Of a stretch of DNA of 64,000 nt, positions 1 to 8,770 are shown in pieces. Every line of letters begins with the position of its first letter. Position 1 is the stretch's first letter. The notes beneath the pieces were generated by a model. The model was given only the letters and a program-made list of their open reading frames with translations. It did no database searches and was not told the origin of the DNA. The translations under genes and the position numbers were made by a program. The DNA is from Bacillus sp. NTK074B (GTDB lineage: Bacteria; Bacillota; Bacilli; Bacillales; Bacillaceae_B): positions 1 through 64,000 of the forward strand of contig NZ_JAFKOH010000009.1 in the NCBI RefSeq assembly GCF_017303375.1, in the 5' to 3' direction.

Positions 1-80
1 GAATAGCTCTTTAAAAATAAATCTAGAATTAACGTTGACGTATTGTCTTGTTTTGTTCAGTTTTCAAGGTTCAATGTTTG
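1..80 (-). other. rRNA operon leader (pre-16S spacer), continuing out of the window
   Basis: Read on the minus strand, this stretch contains CCTTGAAAACTGAACAAAAC followed by an AT-rich segment ending at position 1 in AAAGAGCTATTC. That wording is typical of the transcribed leader just upstream of 16S rRNA in Bacillus (recognised from memory). The 16S gene itself would start just beyond position 1 and is not visible. Tandem promoters lie upstream at 109-137 and 194-222, as in Bacillus rrn operons. Confidence 0.65.
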
Positions 81-108
81 TCCACTCCTTAAAGAAGCGA
101 CTTTATTA

Positions 109-137
109 ATTTAACACATCATTCACTCTCGCGTCAA
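109..137 (-). promoter_or_regulatory. rrn P2-like sigma-A promoter
   Basis: On the minus strand -35 TTGACG (132-137) and -10 TTAAAT (109-114) are separated by 17 bp. The sequence after the -10 (AATAAAGTCGCT) nearly repeats that after the upstream promoter, so the two look like a tandem pair driving the rRNA leader. Confidence 0.6.
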
Positions 138-193
138 TAGCTTATTTCATTTATTTTTTCAAGATGTAATTTGCTGTATCAGCGACGTTTATT

Positions 194-222
194 AATATAA
201 CACGCTGTTAATGCTATTGCAA
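194..222 (-). promoter_or_regulatory. rrn P1-like sigma-A promoter
   Basis: On the minus strand -35 TTGCAA (217-222), a 17-bp spacer and -10 TATATT (194-199). Together with the promoter at 109-137 it forms a tandem P1/P2 arrangement about 85 bp apart, reading toward position 1. Confidence 0.55.
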
Positions 223-335
223 TATATTTTTAAGGAAAACTTTAAAAAATTAATAAAGTATCGTCATGTTCTGTGAAACGGTCCCACTTCATATATATAG
301 GATTACTACGCATATCTGAGAGGAGATCCCACTAC

Positions 336-512
336 ATGCTTCCAGACGTTGCATTATTTCTATCTTTCATTATGGCTGTGTATCTATTTGCGTATTCCTA
401 TGTACAAGCCCTCATCATCTGTGAAAGCACAACTCCTGTAAGGGGAATGACTTTTATCATGTCAGTTGTCATGGCATTTGTATTTTCCGGTTTTACATAC
501 GTATTTTCATGA
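336..512 (+). CDS. small hypothetical membrane protein (58 aa)
   Basis: The function is not recognised. The protein is almost entirely two hydrophobic helices (about residues 3-27 and 36-57) joined by a short polar linker containing C-E-S-T-T-P. The ATG at 336 is chosen because GAGAGGAG lies about 8 bp upstream; a GTG at 273 would extend the frame but has no ribosome site. The gene is followed by a strong bidirectional terminator. It could be a small stress-related or regulatory membrane peptide, but nothing shows this. Confidence 0.5.
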   Translation: MLPDVALFLSFIMAVYLFAYSYVQALIICESTTPVRGMTFIMSVVMAFVFSGFTYVFS

Positions 513-527
513 ATATCCTGATGTATT

Positions 528-565
528 AAAAAAAGAGTAAGGAGCGCGACTCCTTACTCTTTTTC
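528..565. terminator. bidirectional intrinsic terminator
   Basis: The arms AAAAGAGTAAGGAG and CTCCTTACTCTTTT enclose a CGCGA loop, with A and T runs on both sides. It ends the small membrane gene on the plus strand and the GNAT/EamA pair on the minus strand, and includes the GNAT stop codon. Confidence 0.85.
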
Positions 566-1054
566 CTTCAGGTTCAGTAGCAAACCTTCTTCCTGATGAA
601 GTTCATTTCCTATCTTTAATTTCTCTTCTTTCACCAATTCAGGTTTGTATCTGTAATAAAAATGCTTTGAGGGGTTTTCTTTCAGCACCCATATCCACAT
701 AGAATTGAATCCCTGCTTTTTCAGCTCTCTGATGGCTATTTCAAATAATTTCTCTCCAATCCCTTTGCCTTGATATTCCTTTAAAAGGTAGATCGCATAC
801 AACTCGCCTTCGTATTCACCTGAACGCTCTTTCCCGATTGAAACAAAACCGGCGATTTTATTGTCTTCGATCACACAGACATACGTGTCGTGAGCTCCTG
901 AGAGAATTCGCCCCCACTTTTCTTCTTTTTCTTCAATGGATAGGGATTGGAGATATGATTCGGAAACGATTCCTTGATAGGTCGTTCTCCAACTATGAAC
1001 ACGGACGAACGCCAACCCCTTCGCGTCATGCAACTCAGCCTTTCTAAAGTGCAT
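554..1054 (-). CDS. GNAT family N-acetyltransferase
   Basis: A GCN5-related acetyltransferase that would transfer an acetyl group from acetyl-CoA to an amine. The acetyl-CoA loop is visible as Y-Q-G-K-G-I-G-E-K-L-F near residue 95, preceded by the strand ELYAIYLLKEY. Its 166 aa are typical of a single-domain GNAT. The start overlaps the end of the EamA transporter gene by 11 bp, so the two are translationally coupled. The substrate cannot be told from sequence; coupling to an exporter suggests modification and export of a related metabolite, which is inference. Confidence 0.85.
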   Translation of the reverse strand: MHFRKAELHDAKGLAFVRVHSWRTTYQGIVSESYLQSLSIEEKEEKWGRILSGAHDTYVCVIEDNKIAGFVSIGKERSGEYEGELYAIYLLKEYQGKGIGEKLFEIAIRELKKQGFNSMWIWVLKENPSKHFYYRYKPELVKEEKLKIGNELHQEEGLLLNLKEKE

Positions 1055-1964
1055 CTGTATTCACCTTACCGACATGTTGAACCATCTTCTTAAGTCTCCT
1101 TTCTTCTATTAGGAAGAGAGTGACACCGATGATGATCACGATCCCTCCTATTACTTGAGTCACGAGTACTTTTTCCCCTAAGAGCCAGTAAGCAAGGATG
1201 GAAGCACCAATTGGCTCAAATAGGATGGCCATTGATATGGTTGAAGTGCTTAACCATTTTAACGACCAGTTGAATAATGAATGCCCCAGAAGGGTTGGGA
1301 TGATGGCAAGAAGGAGGAAATAGATCCAATCCTCTTTAGGGTATGGACCTAGGCTTTCCGAGCGGGCAAGGGCATAAATGAATAAGACGATTGAGCTGAT
1401 GACATATACCAGATAAGTATACGTAATAAGGGACAACCGCTTTCTGATTGCCTGACCGAATAAAAGGTATCCCGTCACGAGGGCACATGCCGCCAATGCT
1501 AATATATCACCCCAAAGGGCACTCCCGCTGATCCGGAAGTCCCCCCAGCTGATAATGAAGCTGCCAACCACGGCTAAGACAGCAGATAGAAGAGCTTTCC
1601 CTGTCAACTTCTCCTGAAAGAATAAGTAAGCTCCGATAAATGCAAATAACGGCTGTAACGTGACCAGTACAGTGGAACTAGCCACCGAAGTGTATTGCAA
1701 AGACTCGAACCACAGTATAAAGTGAAAAGCCAGAAATACTCCCGCCAGAATTGAAAACATCCAATCCTTCAGAGTAATAAGTTTCAATTCCTTCACATAC
1801 TTTAAGAAAAATACCGGGGACATTAAAAGAACTGTGAAAAACAGTCGATAAAATGCCAATACGCCTGCCGGTGCACTCGATACCTTCACTAAAATGGCAG
1901 ACGTAGAAACGGAGATGACTCCAATAGCAAGTATGAGGTAAGGGTTAATCTTTGTTTCTGTCAT
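1044..1964 (-). CDS. DMT superfamily EamA transporter
   Basis: A drug/metabolite transporter with about ten predicted membrane helices in two EamA repeats of roughly 140 residues (306 aa in all, normal for the family). The signature PLFAFIGAYLFFQEK ends the first repeat and PIGASILAYWLLGEK the second, each near a helix end. The ATG follows AGGAGGTCTACC. It is the first gene of a two-gene operon with the downstream acetyltransferase. Members export amino acids or metabolites; the substrate here is unknown. Confidence 0.88.
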   Translation of the reverse strand: MTETKINPYLILAIGVISVSTSAILVKVSSAPAGVLAFYRLFFTVLLMSPVFFLKYVKELKLITLKDWMFSILAGVFLAFHFILWFESLQYTSVASSTVLVTLQPLFAFIGAYLFFQEKLTGKALLSAVLAVVGSFIISWGDFRISGSALWGDILALAACALVTGYLLFGQAIRKRLSLITYTYLVYVISSIVLFIYALARSESLGPYPKEDWIYFLLLAIIPTLLGHSLFNWSLKWLSTSTISMAILFEPIGASILAYWLLGEKVLVTQVIGGIVIIIGVTLFLIEERRLKKMVQHVGKVNTDAL

Positions 1965-2071
1965 GGTAGACCTCCTGATCTGTGGTACTCATTGCTCTTA
2001 TTTTATAATCAGTCAGGTCTAATTACTACAGTTTTTTCCGGGAGAAGGCTTAGAGGACTGGAGGGGAACGG

Positions 2072-2764
2072 ATGGAGCTATTGGATACGACCTTTATGAT
2101 AAAACTTGGCGTGTCGGCCGTTTTAGGATTGATCATCGGCCTCGAGAGAGAATTAAAAAGAAAGCCTGTGGGTCTGAAGACCTCACTGGTCATTTGTATA
2201 GTGAGCTGTTTGTTGACCATTGTGTCCATCGAATCGGCCTACTTGGCTGAGGGATCTGACAAAGTGAATATAACCATGGATCCACTTCGTTTGGCCGCCC
2301 AGATTGTTTCAGGAATTGGATTCCTAGGAGCGGGTGTCATTCTCAGGAGGGGGAACGACAGTATTTCCGGATTGACTACAGCAGCCATGATCTGGGGAGC
2401 CGCCGGTATTGGGATTGCCGTCGGTGCGGGCTTTTATATCGAAGCAACTGCCGGGGTTATCCTCTTGATCGTTTCGGTGGAAGTGGTACCAATTATCATC
2501 ACCTATTTGGGGCCAAAACGCCTGAGAGAGAAAGAATTATCCCTAAGAGCCACCATTTTAGAAAAACGGGAAATCAAATCCATCATTGAAAGAATCAAAG
2601 CCGAAGAGATTGCCATTGAAAACATTAGAATTAAAGACTTAAAAAATCAGCAGCACCTATTGGAGTTAAAAATCATTGTCGACTTTAGGAAAAAGACGGT
2701 GGACATCTACTATACCATTTCTGATATTGAAGGAATAATAGATGTGGAGATTGAAAGTCTATAG
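2072..2764 (+). CDS. MgtC/SapB family membrane protein
   Basis: The N-terminal half has about four to five hydrophobic helices with the family signatures GLIIGLERELKRKPVGLKT (residues 18-36) and GIGFLGAGVILRR (about 81-93). The C-terminal part (about 155-230) is a soluble ACT-like domain rich in I, K and E. MgtC proteins are linked to magnesium limitation and modulation of ion pumps rather than proven Mg2+ uptake. The start follows GAGGGG. It is monocistronic with its own terminator. Length (230 aa) is normal. Confidence 0.88.
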   Translation: MELLDTTFMIKLGVSAVLGLIIGLERELKRKPVGLKTSLVICIVSCLLTIVSIESAYLAEGSDKVNITMDPLRLAAQIVSGIGFLGAGVILRRGNDSISGLTTAAMIWGAAGIGIAVGAGFYIEATAGVILLIVSVEVVPIIITYLGPKRLREKELSLRATILEKREIKSIIERIKAEEIAIENIRIKDLKNQQHLLELKIIVDFRKKTVDIYYTISDIEGIIDVEIESL

Positions 2765-2767
2765 CTT

Positions 2768-2803
2768 GAAAACGGGAGGGCCTTTATCCTCCCGTTTTTC
2801 ATT
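2768..2803 (+). terminator. intrinsic terminator after the mgtC-like gene
   Basis: AAAACGGGAGG and CCTCCCGTTTT pair around GCCTTTAT and are followed by TTTCATTTTT. Confidence 0.9.
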
Positions 2804-2887
2804 TTTCAGTAAGACTCTGCCTCTCCAAGTATCTCACTAAACATAGAAGAATCAGGTAAACATAGGTTCACCTGGTTCTTTGCGTGC

Positions 2888-4756
2888 TTATTTAATCGGT
2901 TTCTTTAAAAGCCCGACCATAAGTGCTGTGATCAATGACCCGACCAGCACCGCCAGAAGATATAAGAAAGGATTTCCTTCTACAACCGGAAAGACGAATA
3001 ATCCGCCATGTGGTGCAGGCAGCCCGATCCCAAAGAACATGGTCAAGGCCCCGACAATCGCTGAACCTGTTACAATGGATGGAATTACCCGGAATGGATC
3101 GGCTGCAGCGAATGGAATCGCTCCTTCGGTAATGAAAGATGCCCCCATAAAGTAAGCCGCAATACCTGCTTTTCGCTCACTATCATTGAATTTATTCTTG
3201 AATATTGTCGTAGCCATTGCCAAGCCTAAGGGAGGAACCATCCCTCCTGCCATGATCGCTGCATGGGGAGCAAGGTTTCCACCTTCAATCATGGCAATAC
3301 CAAAGGTAAATGCCGCTTTATTGATCGGTCCTCCCATATCGACGGCCATCATTCCACCAAGAATTAATCCAAGCAAGATCAGATTCCCTGTTCCGAGACC
3401 GTCCAGCCAGTTCTGTATGCCGGTATTGACGGCACTTAAGGGTTCCACGAGGAATTGGAGCATGATGAATCCAGTGATGAAGATACCGAGTAAAGGGTAA
3501 ATCAATACGGGCTTGATCCCTTCCAGTGCCGGAGGGAAATTATGCGTCAACCGCTTGATTCCAAGTACCACATAACCCGCCAAGAAACCGGCGATGATTC
3601 CACCTAAAAACCCACTTTGACCTGTGGCTGCAATTAACCCGCCAACCATACCAGGAGCGAATCCGGGCCTGTCAGCAATACTCATGGCGATGAATCCTGC
3701 AAGGACAGGAACCATCAGGTAAAAGGCATTACCTCCCCCGATTGTATTCAAGATAGCAGCAAATTCATTGTATTCCGAAGAATCGGGATTGGCTGACTGT
3801 ATTCCGAATAGGAATGAGATCGCAATCAGTATCCCTCCCCCGACAACGAAGGGAAGCATATTGGATACACCATTCATCAGATGCCTATAAAATCCGGACT
3901 TTTGCTTCTTCTCAGGCCCCTCATTGGTTTCTTTCCCTTGATTCCCCCCGTTATATAGAGGAGCATCCTTATTCACCGCTTTATTCAATAGTTCTTCAGG
4001 ACGTCTGATCGCTTCTGCCACCGGTACTTCTATGACGTGTTTTCCTTTGAACCGGTTCATTTCCACTTTTGTATCAGCTGCGACAATGATGGCTGTAGCC
4101 CTTTCAATTTCCTGTGAAGTAAGGACACTCTTTGCCCCACCTGAACCATTGGTCTCTACCTTTAGTTTCAAGCCAAGCGTTTTTGCCTTGGCCTTTAGGG
4201 CATCTGCTGCCATATAGGTATGGGCAATACCAGTGGGACAGGCGGTTACCGCAAGGATCATTTCTCCAGTGTCTGCCTGTTCAAGTGGAGCTTCTTCTTC
4301 ATCTTCATCGTGACGGTTAATGATCTCCAGGATTTCTTCTTTCGATTTTGCCTTAAGAAGTCCTTGACGGACGTTCATATCCATCAGCATGGATGAGAGC
4401 CGGCTTAATGCTTCAAGATGGGTTTGATTCGCTCCCTCTGTCGCTGCAATCATGAAGAATAGATGGGCAGGTGCACCATCAAGGGATTCGTAGTCTACTC
4501 CCTCCTCTGATTTACCGAACGCAATGGCCGGAGACTTAACAGCAGATGTCTTCGCATGAGGAATGGCGATTCCTTCCCCGATACCTGTCGTGCTTTGGGC
4601 TTCACGATTCAAAATTGCTTTTTTAAATTCTTTATGGTCTTGCAGTTTACCACTCTTATCTAAAACGGATACCAAATCATCGATGACGCCATCTTTCGTC
4701 CGAGATGATAGATCAAGCTGAATCGTCTCCTCCGTCAGCAAATCAGTAATTCTCAT
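2888..4756 (-). CDS. fruA: PTS fructose transporter subunit IIABC
   Basis: Imports fructose and phosphorylates it to fructose-1-phosphate. Domains in order: EIIA (1-150) with the phospho-acceptor His67 in AIPHAK; EIIB (about 165-270) with Cys173 in TACPTGIAHT; and EIIC (about 290-620) with multiple membrane helices. The 622-aa fused A-B-C order is that of Bacillus FruA. A ribosome site, GAGGGGGAA, precedes the ATG. It is the last gene of fruR-fruK-fruA, 14 bp after fruK, which makes the substrate assignment firm. No clear intrinsic terminator was seen right after its stop codon. Confidence 0.95.
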   Translation of the reverse strand: MRITDLLTEETIQLDLSSRTKDGVIDDLVSVLDKSGKLQDHKEFKKAILNREAQSTTGIGEGIAIPHAKTSAVKSPAIAFGKSEEGVDYESLDGAPAHLFFMIAATEGANQTHLEALSRLSSMLMDMNVRQGLLKAKSKEEILEIINRHDEDEEEAPLEQADTGEMILAVTACPTGIAHTYMAADALKAKAKTLGLKLKVETNGSGGAKSVLTSQEIERATAIIVAADTKVEMNRFKGKHVIEVPVAEAIRRPEELLNKAVNKDAPLYNGGNQGKETNEGPEKKQKSGFYRHLMNGVSNMLPFVVGGGILIAISFLFGIQSANPDSSEYNEFAAILNTIGGGNAFYLMVPVLAGFIAMSIADRPGFAPGMVGGLIAATGQSGFLGGIIAGFLAGYVVLGIKRLTHNFPPALEGIKPVLIYPLLGIFITGFIMLQFLVEPLSAVNTGIQNWLDGLGTGNLILLGLILGGMMAVDMGGPINKAAFTFGIAMIEGGNLAPHAAIMAGGMVPPLGLAMATTIFKNKFNDSERKAGIAAYFMGASFITEGAIPFAAADPFRVIPSIVTGSAIVGALTMFFGIGLPAPHGGLFVFPVVEGNPFLYLLAVLVGSLITALMVGLLKKPIK

Positions 4757-4770
4757 CTGTGATTCCCCCT

Positions 4771-5682
4771 CTATATTTTCGTAATCTGAATTTCTTCAAA
4801 TAAGCTTTCCACTTTATCAGCTGAACAAAGCCCAATGGAATAAGCGGTCGCTGATCCGGCTGACGTTCCTAATCGGAAAGATTCTTCAACACTCCAGCCC
4901 CTCGACAGGCCGGCAAGGAATCCTGCAACGGTTGAATCCCCAGCACCTACTGAACTTTTCAATTCTCCTTTTGGTACAGAAGAATAAAATACTTCGTTCT
5001 CCGTTAGTAAGAGCGCACCTTTTTCAGCCATGGAGATCATGACATTTTCCACCCCATATTCCCTAAGTTTCTTACCGTAATGAACCGCCTTATCAATGGT
5101 AGCGATTTCAGTGTCAAACATCTCTCCAAGTTCATGATGATTGGGCTTAATGAGAAATGGCTTCAAGCCAAGAACCGGTTGAATCAAGTTTTTTTCAGCA
5201 TCGATGACCACTCTCGTCCCTTGCTTTTGACATTGAGCGGCAATCTCCTGATAAAATGTTTTAGGTACTGATCCTGGAATGCTTCCTGCCAGTACTACCA
5301 TGTCATCCGATGTTAAGGATGATATCTGATCGAGAAGCCGTCCGATATGCTCCTTGGTAATGGAAGGCCCCCTGCCGTTGATTTCCGTCTCATCGTCCGC
5401 TTTCACCTTTACATTGATGCGTGATGCTTCGTCTACCTCCACAAAATCGGTGCGTACGTCATCCTTGTCTAAAAATCGTTTAATATACTCACCGGTAAAT
5501 CCTCCTGCAAACCCTAGAGCCACGCTACTGACATTTAATACGTTCAAGACACGTGAGACATTGATTCCCTTCCCCCCTGGAAGGGCACTTTCCATCCTAC
5601 TCCGGTTCAGACCACCTTTTTGAAAGGAGTCCAGTTCCATAATATAATCCACAGATGGATTTAGCGTTAATGTATAAATCAT
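4771..5682 (-). CDS. fruK: 1-phosphofructokinase
   Basis: Phosphorylates fructose-1-phosphate to fructose-1,6-bisphosphate with ATP. A PfkB/ribokinase fold is visible: the N-terminal signature PGGKGINVSRVL (about residues 35-46) and the C-terminal anion-hole/catalytic motif GAGDSTVAGFLAG (about 247-259). At 303 aa the length is standard. Its ATG overlaps the fruR stop as ATGA, indicating translational coupling. It sits between fruR and fruA, so it takes the product of FruA. A tagatose-6-phosphate kinase would look similar, but the context favours FruK. Confidence 0.95.
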   Translation of the reverse strand: MIYTLTLNPSVDYIMELDSFQKGGLNRSRMESALPGGKGINVSRVLNVLNVSSVALGFAGGFTGEYIKRFLDKDDVRTDFVEVDEASRINVKVKADDETEINGRGPSITKEHIGRLLDQISSLTSDDMVVLAGSIPGSVPKTFYQEIAAQCQKQGTRVVIDAEKNLIQPVLGLKPFLIKPNHHELGEMFDTEIATIDKAVHYGKKLREYGVENVMISMAEKGALLLTENEVFYSSVPKGELKSSVGAGDSTVAGFLAGLSRGWSVEESFRLGTSAGSATAYSIGLCSADKVESLFEEIQITKI

Positions 5683-6431
5683 GGTGTCACAACCTTTATC
5701 GTCGTTTGTTTCATCATCGTTGTGCGGTGCTCGTCATCCATTCCGTTTGTGATGATCATCGCTCTATCGAGATTCACAATCTTGCTGAAAGCAATTTCTC
5801 CAAATTTTGTCCCGTCTGTAAGAAACATGGCTTCCCTCGCCAACTCAACCGCCACGCGCTTCACCTGTGCCTCTTCCGGGTCAGGTGTTGTAAAGCCATA
5901 TTGTTCATGGACGCCATTCGCCCCCATAAAGGCTTTATCAAACCTGTATTGACGAAGAGCATCGATGGCTCCACTTCCAACCATCGCTTTTGTTACCGGC
6001 TTAATGCATCCTCCGATCATATAGGTTTTAAAGCCTTTTTGGATTAAGGCTTCCCCATGGGTCAACCCATTTGTGACCACAACAATATCACTTTCAGGTA
6101 GATGGTCGATGAGAGTCAGCGTTGTTGTTCCAGCGTCCAGATAAATGCAGTCTCCTTCTTCCACCAGAGAGGCTGCGTATTGACCGATTACCTGCTTTTC
6201 ATGAAAGTTTCTGGATGATTTTTCAGAGACGCTCAATTCTTTCAGCTTTCCTTGAAGCCTGGATGCACCACCGTGGACCCGTTTAAGGAATTTCCCCTCC
6301 TCCAGCTGAGTTAAGTCCCTGCGAATCGTTGACTCGGAAGCATTTGTAGCATCCACGATATCCTGAATCTTAATGGCTTCCTTCTCTTTCAACAAATCTA
6401 AAATGATTCGATACCGTTCCTCGGTTAACAT
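5679..6431 (-). CDS. fruR: DeoR-family transcriptional repressor of the fru operon
   Basis: An N-terminal DeoR helix-turn-helix (residues 1-57, with VDATNASESTIRRDLTQLE) is followed by a sugar-phosphate-binding isomerase-like domain (about 70-235) with DAGTTT and VTNG. By family knowledge it represses fruRKA and is relieved by fructose-1-phosphate. The ATG at 6431 is chosen because GAGAAAGAGGG precedes it; an upstream in-frame ATG at 6500 would lie inside the promoter. First gene of the operon and probably autoregulated. Confidence 0.93.
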   Translation of the reverse strand: MLTEERYRIILDLLKEKEAIKIQDIVDATNASESTIRRDLTQLEEGKFLKRVHGGASRLQGKLKELSVSEKSSRNFHEKQVIGQYAASLVEEGDCIYLDAGTTTLTLIDHLPESDIVVVTNGLTHGEALIQKGFKTYMIGGCIKPVTKAMVGSGAIDALRQYRFDKAFMGANGVHEQYGFTTPDPEEAQVKRVAVELAREAMFLTDGTKFGEIAFSKIVNLDRAMIITNGMDDEHRTTMMKQTTIKVVTP

Positions 6432-6467
6432 GGTATTTTCCCTCTTTCTCCGCTTGTTGTTATCCTT

Positions 6468-6496
6468 ATTATAATGATAACGCTTGCAAAAATCAA
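6468..6496 (-). promoter_or_regulatory. fruRKA sigma-A promoter
   Basis: On the minus strand -35 TTGATT (6491-6496), a 17-bp spacer and a perfect -10 TATAAT (6468-6473), located 37 bp before the chosen fruR start. A cre site occupies the spacer. Confidence 0.8.
6475..6489 (-). promoter_or_regulatory. cre (CcpA-binding) site in the fru promoter
   Basis: TTGCAAGCGTTATCA on the minus strand matches the cre consensus WTGNAANCGNWNNCW at all 15 positions. Lying between -35 and -10, it should allow CcpA to block RNA polymerase, making fructose use subject to glucose repression. Confidence 0.8.
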
Positions 6497-6500
6497 CCAA

Positions 6501-6734
6501 AAATAATCATTTTCGGTCAATATCTGTTAAATAACAGTCATAAGTGATCATCGTATCTTGCGTGTCCTTTGTGTACCTGCTGTTTTTGAAGGATATTCAG
6601 CTGGTGAATTCCGTGGTGTATGTAGCAGGTGAGATGGCCTTAGAAATTCGGCAGTCTCACTTCCTCTATATTTCAGCAGCTGATTCCCCACAAATAGTCA
6701 GCAGCTGAACCCCCAGCCTCATTAAGCCCACAAC
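6501..6734. other. intergenic region fruR-ltaS, no gene seen
   Basis: No credible reading frame. It contains two copies of TCAGCAGCTGA (about 6675 and 6700), a short near-palindrome 26 bp apart, whose meaning is unknown. Confidence 0.4.
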
Positions 6735-6777
6735 AAAAAAGCCAGCCCTCCGCCATCATGGCGAAAAGGGCTGGCTT
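6735..6777 (-). terminator. intrinsic terminator of ltaS
   Basis: AAGCCAGCCCT (6739-6749) pairs perfectly with AGGGCTGGCTT (6767-6777). On the minus strand the stem is followed by TTTTTTG. It lies just after the ltaS stop codon. Confidence 0.9.
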
Positions 6778-6790
6778 GTGATTGCCAAAA

Positions 6791-8770
6791 TTACTCGTGA
6801 GAGCCTTCCTGATTTGCCTCAGGATTCTCTGTGCTCTTCGGATTCGGGTTTATATATTGATAATCTGAACGATCGATTTGTTTATAACCTTCAGGCTTGT
6901 AGAAGCGTAACAGGTCTTCATATACGACCTTGTCTGATAGTTCCAGACGCTTATTAGCTTCCTTCGTCACATCTTCACATGCGTTGCTTCCTTCTTCAAC
7001 AGGTTGACCTGTTTCGTTATCATAACATACTCCTTTAATTTCAGAGTATTCAGGTGTAATGACGTCACCGTTACGGAACGGTACAATCTGCTTACGTTCT
7101 TTTGACAATAAGTCTTGACCGAAGCTGATGTAGTCTTTGTTATCCACACCAAGAAGGTTGAATAACGTTTCACGGACGTCGACTTGACCACCATATGTGT
7201 GGTTGACTTCACCCTTCACTCCAGGAGCGATGATGAATAAAGGAACACGTTGAAGCTGGGCATTTTTAAAATCTGTGATTTCTTCGCCTGTGACTTGTTC
7301 CATTGCTTTGTTATGATTTTCGGAGATACCATAGTGGTCACCATAAAGGACGATGACGGTATCATCATATAAACCACTTTCTTTTAAATCATTAAAGAAT
7401 TGCTCCAAAGCGGAATCCATATAATTGGCCGTTTGGAAATAACGGTTCACAACTCCATCTCCATATTGCCCTGGTTCGAAGTCCGTATCATTTTCATGAC
7501 GGTCGAACGGGAAGTGATTGGAAAGTGAGATGAATTTTGTATAGAAGGGCTCTGGTAATTTCTCAAGCATCGGCATGGACTCTTCGAAGAAAGGCTTATC
7601 CTTCAGTCCATACGGAAGCTGTTCTTCAGGTTTACTCATATCATAATACGTTGCATCGTAGAACTCATCATATCCCATCGTGCGATACATTTCAGAACGG
7701 TTCCAGAAAGTCTTATAGTTTCCGTGGAACGCCGCTGACGTATATCCTTCACCTTTTAAGATCCCAGGCGCTGATTGCAATGTGTTATTGGCATTCGTCA
7801 TGTAAACGGCACCTTGAGGTAAACCGAATAATCCATTTTCCATGATGAATTCAGCATCCGATGTTTTCCCTTGACCCGTCTGGTGGAAGAAGTTATCGAA
7901 GTAGATCGCATCTTCTTTTTCCACTAATGAATTAAGGAATGGCGTTACTTCTTGACCATTGACTTCTTTCCCAATGACAAAGTTCTGAAGGGATTCCATT
8001 GAAACATAAATGACGTTTTTCCCTTTTGCTTTACCGAAGTATTCAGGATTTGGTTCCACTTTGTTTGCTTTTACATAGTTTTCTACTTCTGAAACTTCAT
8101 TACTGTCTGCAAGGGCACGCTTAGCAGACGTCTTGGAGTTCTGGATGACATCGTAGATCGTAAAGTTGTGAGTACCAAGATACTTCACAAGATAGTTACG
8201 GTCAAAGCTTCGTGTCAATAGTTCTGGACGGTCGATTTCCGCAAGGCCAAGGTTCAGCAGGAACACCAGGACTGCCGATGTCATAACCGCAAATACTGAA
8301 CGGAAGCGCAGCTTTTCCTGCGGTTTAACTTTCTTCAGGACCATCAGTCCGATGATTATGAACAGGTCAGAGAAATACAGGATGTCGACAGGATTCAAGA
8401 GTTCAAGTGCACTGCCGCCAAGTCCGTTATTCGTCTTCGCCTGAAGTAATACCGGTACTGTAATAAAGTCATTAAAGAAACGATAGTATACGACGTTTGC
8501 ATACAGGACAAAGGACATCAGGAAGTTAATGACGATGAATGCGATATACCGCCCCTTGCCTTTCCAGAATAATGCGATGGCAAAGAATAAAAGTGCCGAA
8601 CTTAACGGGTTTAGAAATAAAAGAAAATGCTGAAGCGCATTTTGTATTCCCAGGTTGAATTCAGCTAAATATACTGCATAGGTCTTAATCCAAAATAATA
8701 CTACGACTGTAAAGAAGAACGATAACTTCCCAGTGCGCATATCTTCAAATTGTCTTTTAAAGAAGTTCAT
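6791..8770 (-). CDS. ltaS: lipoteichoic acid synthase
   Basis: Polymerises glycerol-phosphate from phosphatidylglycerol to make the lipoteichoic acid backbone on the outer membrane face. Five N-terminal helices (about residues 14-175) precede an extracellular sulfatase-fold domain (about 250-600). The nucleophile is Thr303 in QGKTSDAEF; Glu259 in SMESLQ and the GDHYG motif are likely metal ligands. A signal-peptidase-like ALA site at 219-221 would release the enzyme domain, as known for LtaS. At 659 aa the length is typical. The C-terminal tail is rich in N, P and E. The gene is alone between its promoter region and terminator. Bacilli often have LtaS paralogues (YfnI, YqgS, YvgJ), so which paralogue it is remains open. 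Confidence 0.93.
   Translation of the reverse strand: MNFFKRQFEDMRTGKLSFFFTVVVLFWIKTYAVYLAEFNLGIQNALQHFLLFLNPLSSALLFFAIALFWKGKGRYIAFIVINFLMSFVLYANVVYYRFFNDFITVPVLLQAKTNNGLGGSALELLNPVDILYFSDLFIIIGLMVLKKVKPQEKLRFRSVFAVMTSAVLVFLLNLGLAEIDRPELLTRSFDRNYLVKYLGTHNFTIYDVIQNSKTSAKRALADSNEVSEVENYVKANKVEPNPEYFGKAKGKNVIYVSMESLQNFVIGKEVNGQEVTPFLNSLVEKEDAIYFDNFFHQTGQGKTSDAEFIMENGLFGLPQGAVYMTNANNTLQSAPGILKGEGYTSAAFHGNYKTFWNRSEMYRTMGYDEFYDATYYDMSKPEEQLPYGLKDKPFFEESMPMLEKLPEPFYTKFISLSNHFPFDRHENDTDFEPGQYGDGVVNRYFQTANYMDSALEQFFNDLKESGLYDDTVIVLYGDHYGISENHNKAMEQVTGEEITDFKNAQLQRVPLFIIAPGVKGEVNHTYGGQVDVRETLFNLLGVDNKDYISFGQDLLSKERKQIVPFRNGDVITPEYSEIKGVCYDNETGQPVEEGSNACEDVTKEANKRLELSDKVVYEDLLRFYKPEGYKQIDRSDYQYINPNPKSTENPEANQEGSHE

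Noticed and set aside
6670-6710. Repeated TCAGCAGCTGA as a possible CRISPR or operator
   Set aside because: Only two copies, with no array structure or cas genes.
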